Below are positions 1-5,779 of a stretch of DNA of 12,254 bases, in pieces (position 1 is the stretch's first letter; every line of letters starts with the position of its first letter). The notes beneath the pieces are model-generated. The model was given only the letters and a program-made list of their open reading frames with translations, was not told the origin of the DNA and did not search any database. The position numbers were made by a program, and so were the translations under genes. This DNA is from Dehalococcoidia bacterium (GTDB lineage: Bacteria; Chloroflexota; Dehalococcoidia; E44-bin15), in assembly GCA_030619615.1 (NCBI GenBank), contig JAUXBC010000017.1, positions 1-12,254 of the forward strand. The letters run 5' to 3'.

Positions 1-400
1 CCTTGCAGGCGGAGGCCATCCCCTGGACGATGCTCTCCACGATGCTGGGAACAAGCCTGGCCATGGCAACATAGTCCTGGAAAAAAAGGGGTTCGGCACC
101 GCAGGTGAGGATATCGTTGGCGCAGTGATGAACGAGGTCGATGCCGATGGTTTCATGCCTGGAGAGGGCGCAGGCGACCTTCAGCTTGGTGCCCACCCCG
201 TCGACGCTGGAGACGAGGACGGGCTCTAGATATCCCTTTAGCTCAAAAAGACCGCTGAAAAAGCCGAGGTCGCTGAGGACCTCGGGCCTGAAGGTGGCAC
301 GCGCCTCTTTTCGAACGATTTCCACGATTCTGTTAGCAACGGTTATATCTACACCGGCGGCGCGGTAGGTTTGCTTTGCTCGCCTGTTGGCCAAAATCAC
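1..400 (-). CDS. purM: Phosphoribosylformylglycinamidine cyclo-ligase (AIR synthetase), N-terminal part
   Basis: The reverse strand encodes about 133 residues of PurM before the window ends; the C-terminal part is missing. PurM closes FGAM to AIR with ATP in cytosolic purine synthesis. Visible family signatures are the early TYRAAGVDI segment, the nucleotide-binding stretch VSSVDGVGTKLK, then GIDLVHHCANDI and GAEPLFFQDYVA, all in the expected order. The start is uncertain. A GTG at 400-398 overlaps the purF stop as GTGA, a 4-nt overlap typical of translational coupling, with GGAG 11 nt upstream. A TTG at 394-392 has AGGAG 4 nt upstream and would also work. It lies directly downstream of purF, so both are probably made from one transcript as consecutive parts of a purine cluster. 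The identification is firm. Confidence 0.93.
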   Translation of the reverse strand, partial: MILANRRAKQTYRAAGVDITVANRIVEIVRKEARATFRPEVLSDLGFFSGLFELKGYLEPVLVSSVDGVGTKLKVACALSRHETIGIDLVHHCANDILTCGAEPLFFQDYVAMARLVPSIVESIVQGMASACK

Positions 401-1788
401 TCCTCTGCGGTCTCCAAAGCCAGCTTATCCATCTCAAGCTGCACCGGCACCGGATAGTCGCCGGTGAAGCAGGCAAGGCAGAAGAGCTCCTTGGGGAGGC
501 CTACCGCCTCGATGAGACCTTCGATGCTCAAATAGCCTAGAGAGTCAGCGCCGATGAACCGGGCGATCTCGGGGAGCTCCTTATTGGCGGCGATGAGCTC
601 CCAGCCCGTTGCCATGTCCACCCCAAAGAAGCAGGGATAGCGGATGGGCGGGGCGCAGATACGCATGTGAATCTCTTTTGCCCCGGCCTTCCGCAGCATA
701 TTGATCACCCTTGGCGTAGTGGTGCCCCGCACAATGCTATCGTCGACAACGACCACGCTCTTGCCCTCCAGTATCTCGGGGAGGGGGTTGAACTTGAGCT
801 TGACGCCCAGCTCACGAATTCGCTGGTCGGGCTCGATGAAGGTGCGCCCCACATAGCGGTTCTTCAACAGCCCCTCGCTAAAGGGGATGCCCGACTCTGT
901 GGAATAGCCGGTGCCGGCCGCCGTTGCCGAGTCAGGGATGCCGATCACCACATCGGCATCTATGGGGTACTCCCGGGCTAATCTCACCCCCATCGCCTGC
1001 CTTGCCGAGTAGAGACGCCTGCCGGCGATCACACTATCGGGTCGGGCAAAATAGATATATTCGAAGATGCATAGCCCTCTCTTTCCCGTACCCTTTTCCC
1101 GATAGCTCTTCATCCCTGCCGAATTGATGACCACCACCTCGCCGGGCTCGACCTCGCGAAGGAATTGGGCTCCAATGTGGTCCAGGGCACAGCTCTCTGA
1201 GGCAAGCATCCAGCCTCCATCAAGGATGCCAATGCAAAGGGGGCGAACCCCTAAGGGGTCGCGAACCCCAAAGAGGGTATCCTCGGTCATCAGCACCAGG
1301 GAATAGGCGCCAACAAGCCTCCGCATCGCATATTTGATCCTATCGACCCAGGTCTTTCTTGTTGAGGACAGGATGAGATAGGCGATGACCTCGGAGTCGG
1401 TGGAGGTTGAGAAGGTGTAGCCTCGCTCTTCAAGCTCTTGACGCAAATAGTGGGCATTGACGATGTTTCCATTGTGCCCTAGGGCGATCCTGCCCACAGG
1501 GCCATCAACTACGATGGGCTGGGCGTTGGCGGGGCGGCTGGAGCCTGTGGTGGAATAGCGATTGTGCCCGATGGCGATGTTGCCCCAAAGCTGGCCGAGC
1601 ACCTCTTCCGTGAAGACCTGGGAAACCAGCCCCATTCTGGTATGAACATGAATCCTCTCCCCATCGGCGGTGGCGATCCCAGAGCTCTCCTGACCGCGAT
1701 GTTGCAGGGAATAAAGGCCGAAAAAGGTAAGCCTGGCTACATCTTCACCGGGGGCATAAACCCCAAAGAGGGCACAGCACTCCTTCAT
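397..1788 (-). CDS. purF: Amidophosphoribosyltransferase (glutamine PRPP amidotransferase), Fe-S type
   Basis: This 463-residue protein is full length. It catalyses the first committed step of purine synthesis, moving glutamine amide nitrogen to PRPP to give phosphoribosylamine. The N-terminal class II glutamine amidotransferase domain (about 5-235) shows the SLQHRGQES and GHNRYST motifs. The catalytic nucleophile is probably Cys5, freed by removing a four-residue propeptide (MKEC), by alignment to the Bacillus enzyme. The phosphoribosyltransferase domain carries the PRPP loop VVVVDDSIVRGTT (345-357). Cys240, Cys386, Cys437 and Cys440 sit where the Bacillus-type enzyme binds a 4Fe-4S cluster, so this is the Fe-S, propeptide-bearing class and not the E. 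coli class. The ATG has AGAGGA 8 nt upstream and its own promoter at 1809-1837. purM follows with a 4-nt overlap. Confidence 0.97.
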   Translation of the reverse strand: MKECCALFGVYAPGEDVARLTFFGLYSLQHRGQESSGIATADGERIHVHTRMGLVSQVFTEEVLGQLWGNIAIGHNRYSTTGSSRPANAQPIVVDGPVGRIALGHNGNIVNAHYLRQELEERGYTFSTSTDSEVIAYLILSSTRKTWVDRIKYAMRRLVGAYSLVLMTEDTLFGVRDPLGVRPLCIGILDGGWMLASESCALDHIGAQFLREVEPGEVVVINSAGMKSYREKGTGKRGLCIFEYIYFARPDSVIAGRRLYSARQAMGVRLAREYPIDADVVIGIPDSATAAGTGYSTESGIPFSEGLLKNRYVGRTFIEPDQRIRELGVKLKFNPLPEILEGKSVVVVDDSIVRGTTTPRVINMLRKAGAKEIHMRICAPPIRYPCFFGVDMATGWELIAANKELPEIARFIGADSLGYLSIEGLIEAVGLPKELFCLACFTGDYPVPVQLEMDKLALETAEE

Positions 1789-1808
1789 TTTTTTCGTCCT
1801 CTGGGCTG

Positions 1809-1837
1809 ATTATAGTCCCCCCTTGACCTAGGGTCAA
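1809..1837 (-). promoter_or_regulatory. Predicted sigma-70-type promoter of purF
   Basis: Read on the minus strand, TTGACC (1837-1832) is followed after exactly 17 nt by a perfect TATAAT (1814-1809). The start point would fall near 1802, leaving a leader of about 14 nt that contains the AGAGGA ribosome binding site. The -35 box overlaps the stop codon of the upstream hydrolase gene. purF and purM can therefore be transcribed independently of the upstream genes. Confidence 0.75.
1823..1837. promoter_or_regulatory. Perfect inverted repeat over the purF -35 box, operator candidate
   Basis: The 15-bp element reads TTGACC-TAG-GGTCAA, two perfect 6-bp arms around 3 bp. It covers the -35 box and the first part of the purF promoter spacer, where a bound repressor would block RNA polymerase. 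No regulator gene is visible in the window, and the sequence is not obviously a known PurR box. The operator role is inferred from symmetry and position only. Confidence 0.45.
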
Positions 1838-2598
1838 TCCCCGAAAGCCTGTGACCTCAGCCAATTTAGGGCGCCCTCCATCGCTCCTTCATCAACACGA
1901 AGTCGATGACCCGCCCCCTCAACCATGAGCATCTCTTTGGGCTCCCCCGCCTTTTCGTAGAGCGCCCAGGCCTGGCTTGGGTCTACAACGTCATCTTGAG
2001 TGCCATGGACGATGAGAAGGGGTCTTGGGGAGATCTTTTCGATTCGATCTATAGCACTAATCTGGCTGAAGCCATCGAGCCACTCCTCTAAGGAGGCAGG
2101 GAAATCCTCATCCCTGATTATGCCAATGTCTCGAAAATGCTCGATGGCGATTTTTGCCCTCTCGGCATCGGGAAAGGGGCGGAACCAGGCAGGGCAGGCG
2201 CAGGTGACCAGGGAGGAGACCCTGGGGTCCTTTGAGGCTACGTAGACGGAGACTGCGGCACCGCCGCTAAAACCCATAAGGAATATTTTACTCTTGTCCA
2301 CCTCTGTCATATTATCGAGATAGTCTAGAGCAGCCTCCAAATCCCTGGTCCAGCCGAGGATATCGAAGTTGCCCCCGCTATTGCCCGTCCCCCTGAAGTT
2401 GAAAATCAGGGTCAAAAACCCGGCATCGCAGAACCTCTGGGCAAGAAAGGGATAGCCGCGATCGCTGGGGTCGGTAATTCCTCGGGGAACGCCATGGCAA
2501 AGACAGAGGGCGGGATAGGGCTCCTCTTGCTCGGGGATATAGACCTCGCCCACCAGCCTAAGGCCTTCCAGTTCAAAGGAAATACCCCTCTTTTCCAT
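1834..2598 (-). CDS. Alpha/beta hydrolase (dienelactone hydrolase / acyl-peptidase-like), substrate unknown
   Basis: This is a 254-residue cytosolic serine hydrolase with no signal peptide or membrane segment. The fold is recognisable: an oxyanion-hole strand ending CHGVPRG (34-40), the segment FNFRGTGNSGG (66-75), the nucleophile elbow GFSGG with Ser111, the acid-residue strand IVHGTQDDVV (Asp202 likely), and a final GAGH with His231. The complete Ser-Asp-His triad suggests an active enzyme acting on esters, thioesters or peptides; the substrate cannot be read from the sequence. The ATG is 2 nt after the tlyA stop, with the ribosome binding site (AAGGTG) inside the tlyA end, so it is probably translated from the tlyA transcript. 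Its 3' end carries the purF -35 element. Confidence 0.85.
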   Translation of the reverse strand: MEKRGISFELEGLRLVGEVYIPEQEEPYPALCLCHGVPRGITDPSDRGYPFLAQRFCDAGFLTLIFNFRGTGNSGGNFDILGWTRDLEAALDYLDNMTEVDKSKIFLMGFSGGAAVSVYVASKDPRVSSLVTCACPAWFRPFPDAERAKIAIEHFRDIGIIRDEDFPASLEEWLDGFSQISAIDRIEKISPRPLLIVHGTQDDVVDPSQAWALYEKAGEPKEMLMVEGAGHRLRVDEGAMEGALNWLRSQAFGD

Positions 2599-2600
2599 CT

Positions 2601-3320
2601 CTACACCTTCAAAAGAACGAAAAACTCCCTATTTCCCGAAGCACCCAGGATCGGCGACGGGGTTAGCCCCCCGATCCTAAGCCCTTTTTCGATGGCCCAG
2701 GAGATAAACCTTCCCAGGACATGGGCATGAACTAAGGGGTCCTTGACCAGCCCCCCCTTGCCCACCTGCCCTCGCCCCACCTCAAACTGAGGTTTCACCA
2801 AGCAGATCAGCTTCCCCCCTTTCTTCACCAGCTGGGCTACATTGGGCACCACCTTCTCCAGGGAGATGAAGGAGAGATCTAGGGTGGCTAGGTCAACAGT
2901 TTCCGGCAGGGAGAAGGGGTAGCGAGCGTTCACTCGCTCTATGACCACCACTCTGGGGTTCATTCTCAATTGGTAGTCCAGCTGCCCATAGCCAACATCG
3001 AGGGCATATACCCGACCTGCCCCCCGCTTCAGCAAACAGTCGGTGAACCCCCCTGTGGAGGCACCAACGTCTAGGGCCGCTATTGAATTTACATCGATTT
3101 GGAACCGATCCAGGGCGTGGGCTAATTTTAGACCCCCTCTACTAACGAAGGGGGGTTTTTGAAGCAGTCGAATAGGGACATCCTCCCTCACCTGGGTGCC
3201 CGCTTTGGAGACAACCCTTTCATCGGCGATAACCTCCCCGGCCAGGATCAAGGCGCGAGCCTTCTCCCTGGTCTGGGCCAGCCCCCTTTCCACGAGCAAG
3301 ACATCGATTCTACGTGCCAT
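2601..3320 (-). CDS. tlyA: TlyA family rRNA (cytidine-2'-O)-methyltransferase / hemolysin-like protein
   Basis: The predicted protein has 239 residues. An N-terminal S4 RNA-binding domain (about 1-60, RRIDVLLVERGLAQTREKA) precedes an FtsJ/RrmJ-like methyltransferase domain. The SAM-binding motif is DVGASTGGFT (84-93), and a K-D-K-E catalytic tetrad can be placed at Lys65, Asp148, Lys176 and Glu232. Characterised relatives 2'-O-methylate cytidines of 16S and 23S rRNA and govern capreomycin susceptibility; some members are described as hemolysins. The ATG at 3320 was chosen because the family begins M-x-R-x-D-V-L-L-V. A TTG at 3377 would add 19 unconserved residues across the promoter. No good ribosome binding site precedes the ATG, which fits the nearly leaderless mRNA predicted from the promoter at 3330-3358. 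Confidence 0.9.
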   Translation of the reverse strand: MARRIDVLLVERGLAQTREKARALILAGEVIADERVVSKAGTQVREDVPIRLLQKPPFVSRGGLKLAHALDRFQIDVNSIAALDVGASTGGFTDCLLKRGAGRVYALDVGYGQLDYQLRMNPRVVVIERVNARYPFSLPETVDLATLDLSFISLEKVVPNVAQLVKKGGKLICLVKPQFEVGRGQVGKGGLVKDPLVHAHVLGRFISWAIEKGLRIGGLTPSPILGASGNREFFVLLKV

Positions 3321-3329
3321 GCTATTTTT

Positions 3330-3358
3330 AGCATAAGCCTCAGCGGGGCAACAGTCAA
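3330..3358 (-). promoter_or_regulatory. Predicted promoter of tlyA, giving a near-leaderless mRNA
   Basis: On the minus strand TTGACT (3358-3353) and TATGCT (3335-3330) are 17 nt apart. Only 9 nt separate the -10 box from the tlyA ATG, so transcription should begin 2-4 nt before the start codon or at it. The -35 context CTTGACTGTT and the -10 context GCTTATnCT recur at the antiporter promoter. Confidence 0.6.
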
Positions 3359-3423
3359 GGAGATCATAGTTTTTCAAGTCGATACTGTGGTATGGTGGGA
3401 AAGGCAGTTATTGTATAGGACCA

Positions 3424-4656
3424 TTACTCCTTTGGTTCCCGTTTCAGGAATAACTTTAGCCCGAAAGGTGTTAAGATGCTGGTCACAATTGCCGCAATAA
3501 CCACGCTGGAGAACAATGCGGTGACGATGGGTGGTGTTGGCACCGGGACAGCGAATAGCCCAGCTGCCAATGCTACGGATGCCGTAATGAGTAGCACCTC
3601 CCCACGCCCATTCATTGCTGAGCCTATGGCGAGGCTCTCCCTGTTGGAGAATTTCAAAAGTCTGGCGGGGAGCCCACACCCAATTACCTTACCCACTATT
3701 GCAACCAGTATCAGTACCAAAGTGAAAGGTAACGCCATGCTGAGCGCCGATAAATCGAGGTATAGCCCGATGGAGGCGAAAAAGATGGGGGCTAGAAAAC
3801 CTAGGGAGATTCCTGAAACCTTTTGCTGTATGTCTCTAACTACCCAGTCTCCGAAGGTTCTCTCCCGGATGAGTAATCCAGCGATAAAGGCACCGATGAT
3901 GAAGTGCATGCCAAGAAATTCAGCGGCAACGGCAAAGATCAAGGCGATGGCCAGGGCAACACTGAATCCCACCTCAGCCATCTTTACCCGGTGAAGTCTA
4001 GTGCCTATGCGAGGAATCATAAATCTGCCGACAATGATAGCAAACACGAAGAAGCCCAGTATTTTAACCGCCAGGATAGCTAGCTCCCCGCCGGAAGGCA
4101 TTCTGCCCATTTCCAGGATGCTGACAAGAATAGCAAGCAGGCCAAGACCGATGATGTCGTCTATCACTGCGGCACTGACGATTGTAGAACCTAACTTTGT
4201 GCGCAATTGCCCAAAGTTCATCAGTATTTTGGCAGTAATGGCAATGGAGGTAATGGACAGTCCAACCCCAAGAAAGAAAGCCTGGGCAAATTTATATTCT
4301 GAGGCGGGCAGCCAGAGCCAACCCAGGCCGTAACCCAATGCTAGGGGCAGTAACAGGCCGCCGAGGGCAATTACTGAGCCCCTCTTCGATACCTCAGCCA
4401 GTTGTTCCAATCTCATCTCCATGCCAGCCATAAACATCAAGAAAAAGATGCCCAAATTACAGATAGCCTTAAATACCTCGTTATCACTAATGCCAACAAA
4501 TTGCGGCAGAAGGTTTGGAAAACCGGTTACCAGAAGCCCGAGAACGACACCTGCTAATAATTCGCCGAGGATGGCTGCCTGCCCGACCCTCTCCATCAAT
4601 TCCCCAGCCAGTCGGGCAACAACCAGTATCACTAAAATGATCAGCAGTAACTCCAT
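3424..4656 (-). CDS. CPA2-family cation:proton antiporter (Kef/NapA-like membrane protein)
   Basis: This 410-residue protein is almost wholly hydrophobic, with about 12-13 membrane segments, and sits in the cytoplasmic membrane. Family marks include the N-terminal QAAILGELLAGVVLG (26-40), MFMAGMEM (74-81), the substrate-site motif SAAVIDDIIGL with Asp166-Asp167, FLAPIFFASIGL (287-298) and NGRGEVLLI (349-357). The double Asp is the arrangement of electrogenic Na+/H+ antiporters such as NapA, whereas Kef-type K+/H+ exchangers usually have another residue before the Asp, so Na+/H+ exchange is the better guess. No C-terminal TrkA-N nucleotide-binding domain is present; the protein ends soon after the last helix. 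It is the first gene on the minus strand and diverges from rpsL. The ATG lies 6 nt from a -10 box, without a strong ribosome binding site. Confidence 0.9.
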   Translation of the reverse strand: MELLLIILVILVVARLAGELMERVGQAAILGELLAGVVLGLLVTGFPNLLPQFVGISDNEVFKAICNLGIFFLMFMAGMEMRLEQLAEVSKRGSVIALGGLLLPLALGYGLGWLWLPASEYKFAQAFFLGVGLSITSIAITAKILMNFGQLRTKLGSTIVSAAVIDDIIGLGLLAILVSILEMGRMPSGGELAILAVKILGFFVFAIIVGRFMIPRIGTRLHRVKMAEVGFSVALAIALIFAVAAEFLGMHFIIGAFIAGLLIRERTFGDWVVRDIQQKVSGISLGFLAPIFFASIGLYLDLSALSMALPFTLVLILVAIVGKVIGCGLPARLLKFSNRESLAIGSAMNGRGEVLLITASVALAAGLFAVPVPTPPIVTALFSSVVIAAIVTSILTPFGLKLFLKREPKE

Positions 4657-4662
4657 TCTTTA

Positions 4663-4692
4663 AGAATAAGCTTCCCCTAGGCTAACAGTCAA
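4663..4692 (-). promoter_or_regulatory. Predicted promoter of the antiporter gene, leaderless type
   Basis: On the minus strand TTGACT (4692-4687) and TATTCT (4668-4663) are 18 nt apart. The -10 box ends 6 nt before the ATG, so the start codon itself is the probable first transcribed codon. It shares CTTGACTGTT and GCTTATnCT with the tlyA promoter. Its -35 box is only 6 bp from the oppositely directed rpsL -35 box. Confidence 0.6.
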
Positions 4693-4698
4693 GATTAC

Positions 4699-4727
4699 TT
4701 GACAGATCGGTCAAATAATGGTAAATT
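4699..4727 (+). promoter_or_regulatory. Predicted strong promoter of the rpsL translation operon
   Basis: A perfect TTGACA (4699-4704) is followed after 17 nt by TAAATT (4722-4727), preceded by an extended -10 TG at 4719-4720. Transcription should start near 4734. The -35 box and spacer contain a near-palindrome, TTGACAGATCGGTCAA (4699-4714, one mismatched pair), that could bind a regulator. As no other clear promoter is seen up to rpsC, it probably drives all eleven genes downstream. Confidence 0.7.
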
Positions 4728-4733
4728 TATAAA

Positions 4734-4847
4734 TTAGTGTCCGTGAGCTAGCCGGGGATAGGTCGAAAGACCTGAAGGCCGGATCTCTACCCTAATGCCG
4801 GCTCAGCTTTGAGTCTTTCGGCCTTTAAATATGGTTTGGAGGTGGCA
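4734..4847 (+). promoter_or_regulatory. Structured 5' leader of the rpsL operon, candidate regulatory RNA
   Basis: About 114 nt lie between the predicted start point and the rpsL ATG. One fold has an AGGTC-GAAA-GACCT hairpin (4760-4773) inside a stem of AGCCGG (4750-4755) with CCGGCT (4798-4803). A competing fold pairs GGTCGAAAGAC (4761-4771) with GTCTTTCGGCC (4813-4823), 11 bp with one G-U, and would destroy the hairpin. The second arm ends about 15 nt before the GGAGG ribosome binding site (4838-4842), so the choice of fold could affect translation or transcription. The leader was not matched to a known r-protein leader family. Confidence 0.45.
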
Positions 4848-5276
4848 ATGCCTACCGTTAACCAGCTCCTTCGAAAGGGGCGCAAAAAGGTTAAGAAGAA
4901 GACCAAGGCGAAAGCGCTTCGTTTCTTCTATAATGCCCTAAAGGGGAGGATGGAGCAGGGAAAGGGCTCCCCCCAGAGGCGAGGGGTATGCACCCAGGTT
5001 AAGACGGTGACCCCGAAAAAGCCCAACTCTGCTCTGCGCAAGGTCGCTCGCGTCAGGCTCACCAATGGGATAGAGGTCACCGCCTATATCCCAGGGGAAG
5101 GGCATACCTTACAGGAACACTCTGTGGTGCTCCTTCGAGGGGGCAGGGTGAAGGATTTACCTGGGGTGCGTTACCATATTATCCGCGGTGCCTTGGATGC
5201 TGCGGGGGTGGAGAATAGGCTGCAAGGTCGCAGCAAGTATGGGACGAAGCAGCCAAGGCGCCCCAGCGGTGGGTAA
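4848..5276 (+). CDS. rpsL: 30S ribosomal protein S12
   Basis: This 142-residue protein lies at the decoding centre of the small subunit and affects accuracy; mutations in the family give streptomycin resistance. The conserved core is clear: MPTVNQLLRKG at the start, PQRRGVCTQV, TPKKPNSALRK, the GGRVKDLPGVRYH loop with the Asp that some bacteria methylthiolate, and the SKYGTK end. It is the long form: about 41 residues precede PQRRG, against about 27 in E. coli, much like the Bacillus type. The inserted region is Lys-rich. The ATG at 4848 was chosen over a TTG at 4809 because it has GGAGG 5 nt upstream and matches the family N-terminus. It is the first gene of the operon; rpsG follows after 12 nt. 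Confidence 0.98.
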   Translation: MPTVNQLLRKGRKKVKKKTKAKALRFFYNALKGRMEQGKGSPQRRGVCTQVKTVTPKKPNSALRKVARVRLTNGIEVTAYIPGEGHTLQEHSVVLLRGGRVKDLPGVRYHIIRGALDAAGVENRLQGRSKYGTKQPRRPSGG

Positions 5277-5288
5277 AGGGAGGATAGG

Positions 5289-5759
5289 ATGCCGAGAAGA
5301 GCACGGGTAACAAAAAGGGAGATCCCCCCTGACCCTCTGTATCAGAGCGTTACCGTGGCTAAGGTTATCAATAAAGTGATGACCGGGGGCAAGAAGAGCA
5401 TTGCCGAGGGGATCGTCTATGATGCTCTAAACATCGTCGAGGAGCGGGTGAAAAGGGATCCCGTGGATACCCTGGAGCAGGCGATAAGAAACGCCACCCC
5501 GCTTCTTGCGGTCAAGCCTCGGCGCGTTGGTGGTGCTACCTACCAAGTGCCTGTTGAGGTGAGAGCGGACCGTGGCCTTTGCTTGGCAATGCGCTGGCTT
5601 GTCAGATCGGCGAGGGCTAGAGCTGGAAAGTCCATGGCGGAGAAGCTCGCCCTAGAGGTTTTGGATGCCGCCCAGAGGCAAGGGGCCACTATCAAGAAGA
5701 GAGAGGACACCCATAGGATGGCTGAGGCAAACAGGGCCTTTGTTCACTATCGATGGTGA
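5289..5759 (+). CDS. rpsG: 30S ribosomal protein S7
   Basis: This 156-residue protein is the usual bacterial length. S7 starts assembly of the 30S head by binding the 3' major domain of 16S rRNA and contacts the E site. Characteristic segments are MPRRARVTKREIPPDP, KVINKVMTGGKKSIAE, VGGATYQVPVEV, RWLVRSARAR and the end EANRAFVHYRW. GGGAGG lies 5 nt before the ATG. It sits between rpsL and fusA in the standard str order. In E. coli S7 represses its own operon from the rpsL-rpsG gap; here that gap is only 12 nt, so regulation, if present, must act elsewhere. Confidence 0.98.
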   Translation: MPRRARVTKREIPPDPLYQSVTVAKVINKVMTGGKKSIAEGIVYDALNIVEERVKRDPVDTLEQAIRNATPLLAVKPRRVGGATYQVPVEVRADRGLCLAMRWLVRSARARAGKSMAEKLALEVLDAAQRQGATIKKREDTHRMAEANRAFVHYRW

Positions 5760-5779
5760 GAGGGTGGTAGGTGAGGAAA

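Noticed and set aside
1801..1822. Terminator between the hydrolase gene and purF
   Set aside because: On the transcribed strand the palindrome TTGACC/GGTCAA is followed by a G-run, not a T-run, and sits inside the purF promoter.
3321..3377. N-terminal extension of TlyA from a TTG codon
   Set aside because: The extra 19 residues are not family-like, have no ribosome binding site, and overlap the predicted promoter.
3476..3994. 172-codon plus-strand open frame within the antiporter region
   Set aside because: It is antisense to a convincing membrane transporter, rich in Met, Ser, Thr and Lys as expected from reading hydrophobic codons backwards.
4813..4829. Intrinsic terminator in the rpsL leader
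   Set aside because: The arm at 4813-4823 is followed by TTTAAAT and not a proper T-run, and the operon clearly continues.
4809..4847. 13-residue N-terminal extension of S12 from a TTG codon
   Set aside because: The ATG at 4848 has an excellent ribosome binding site and gives the exact family N-terminus.
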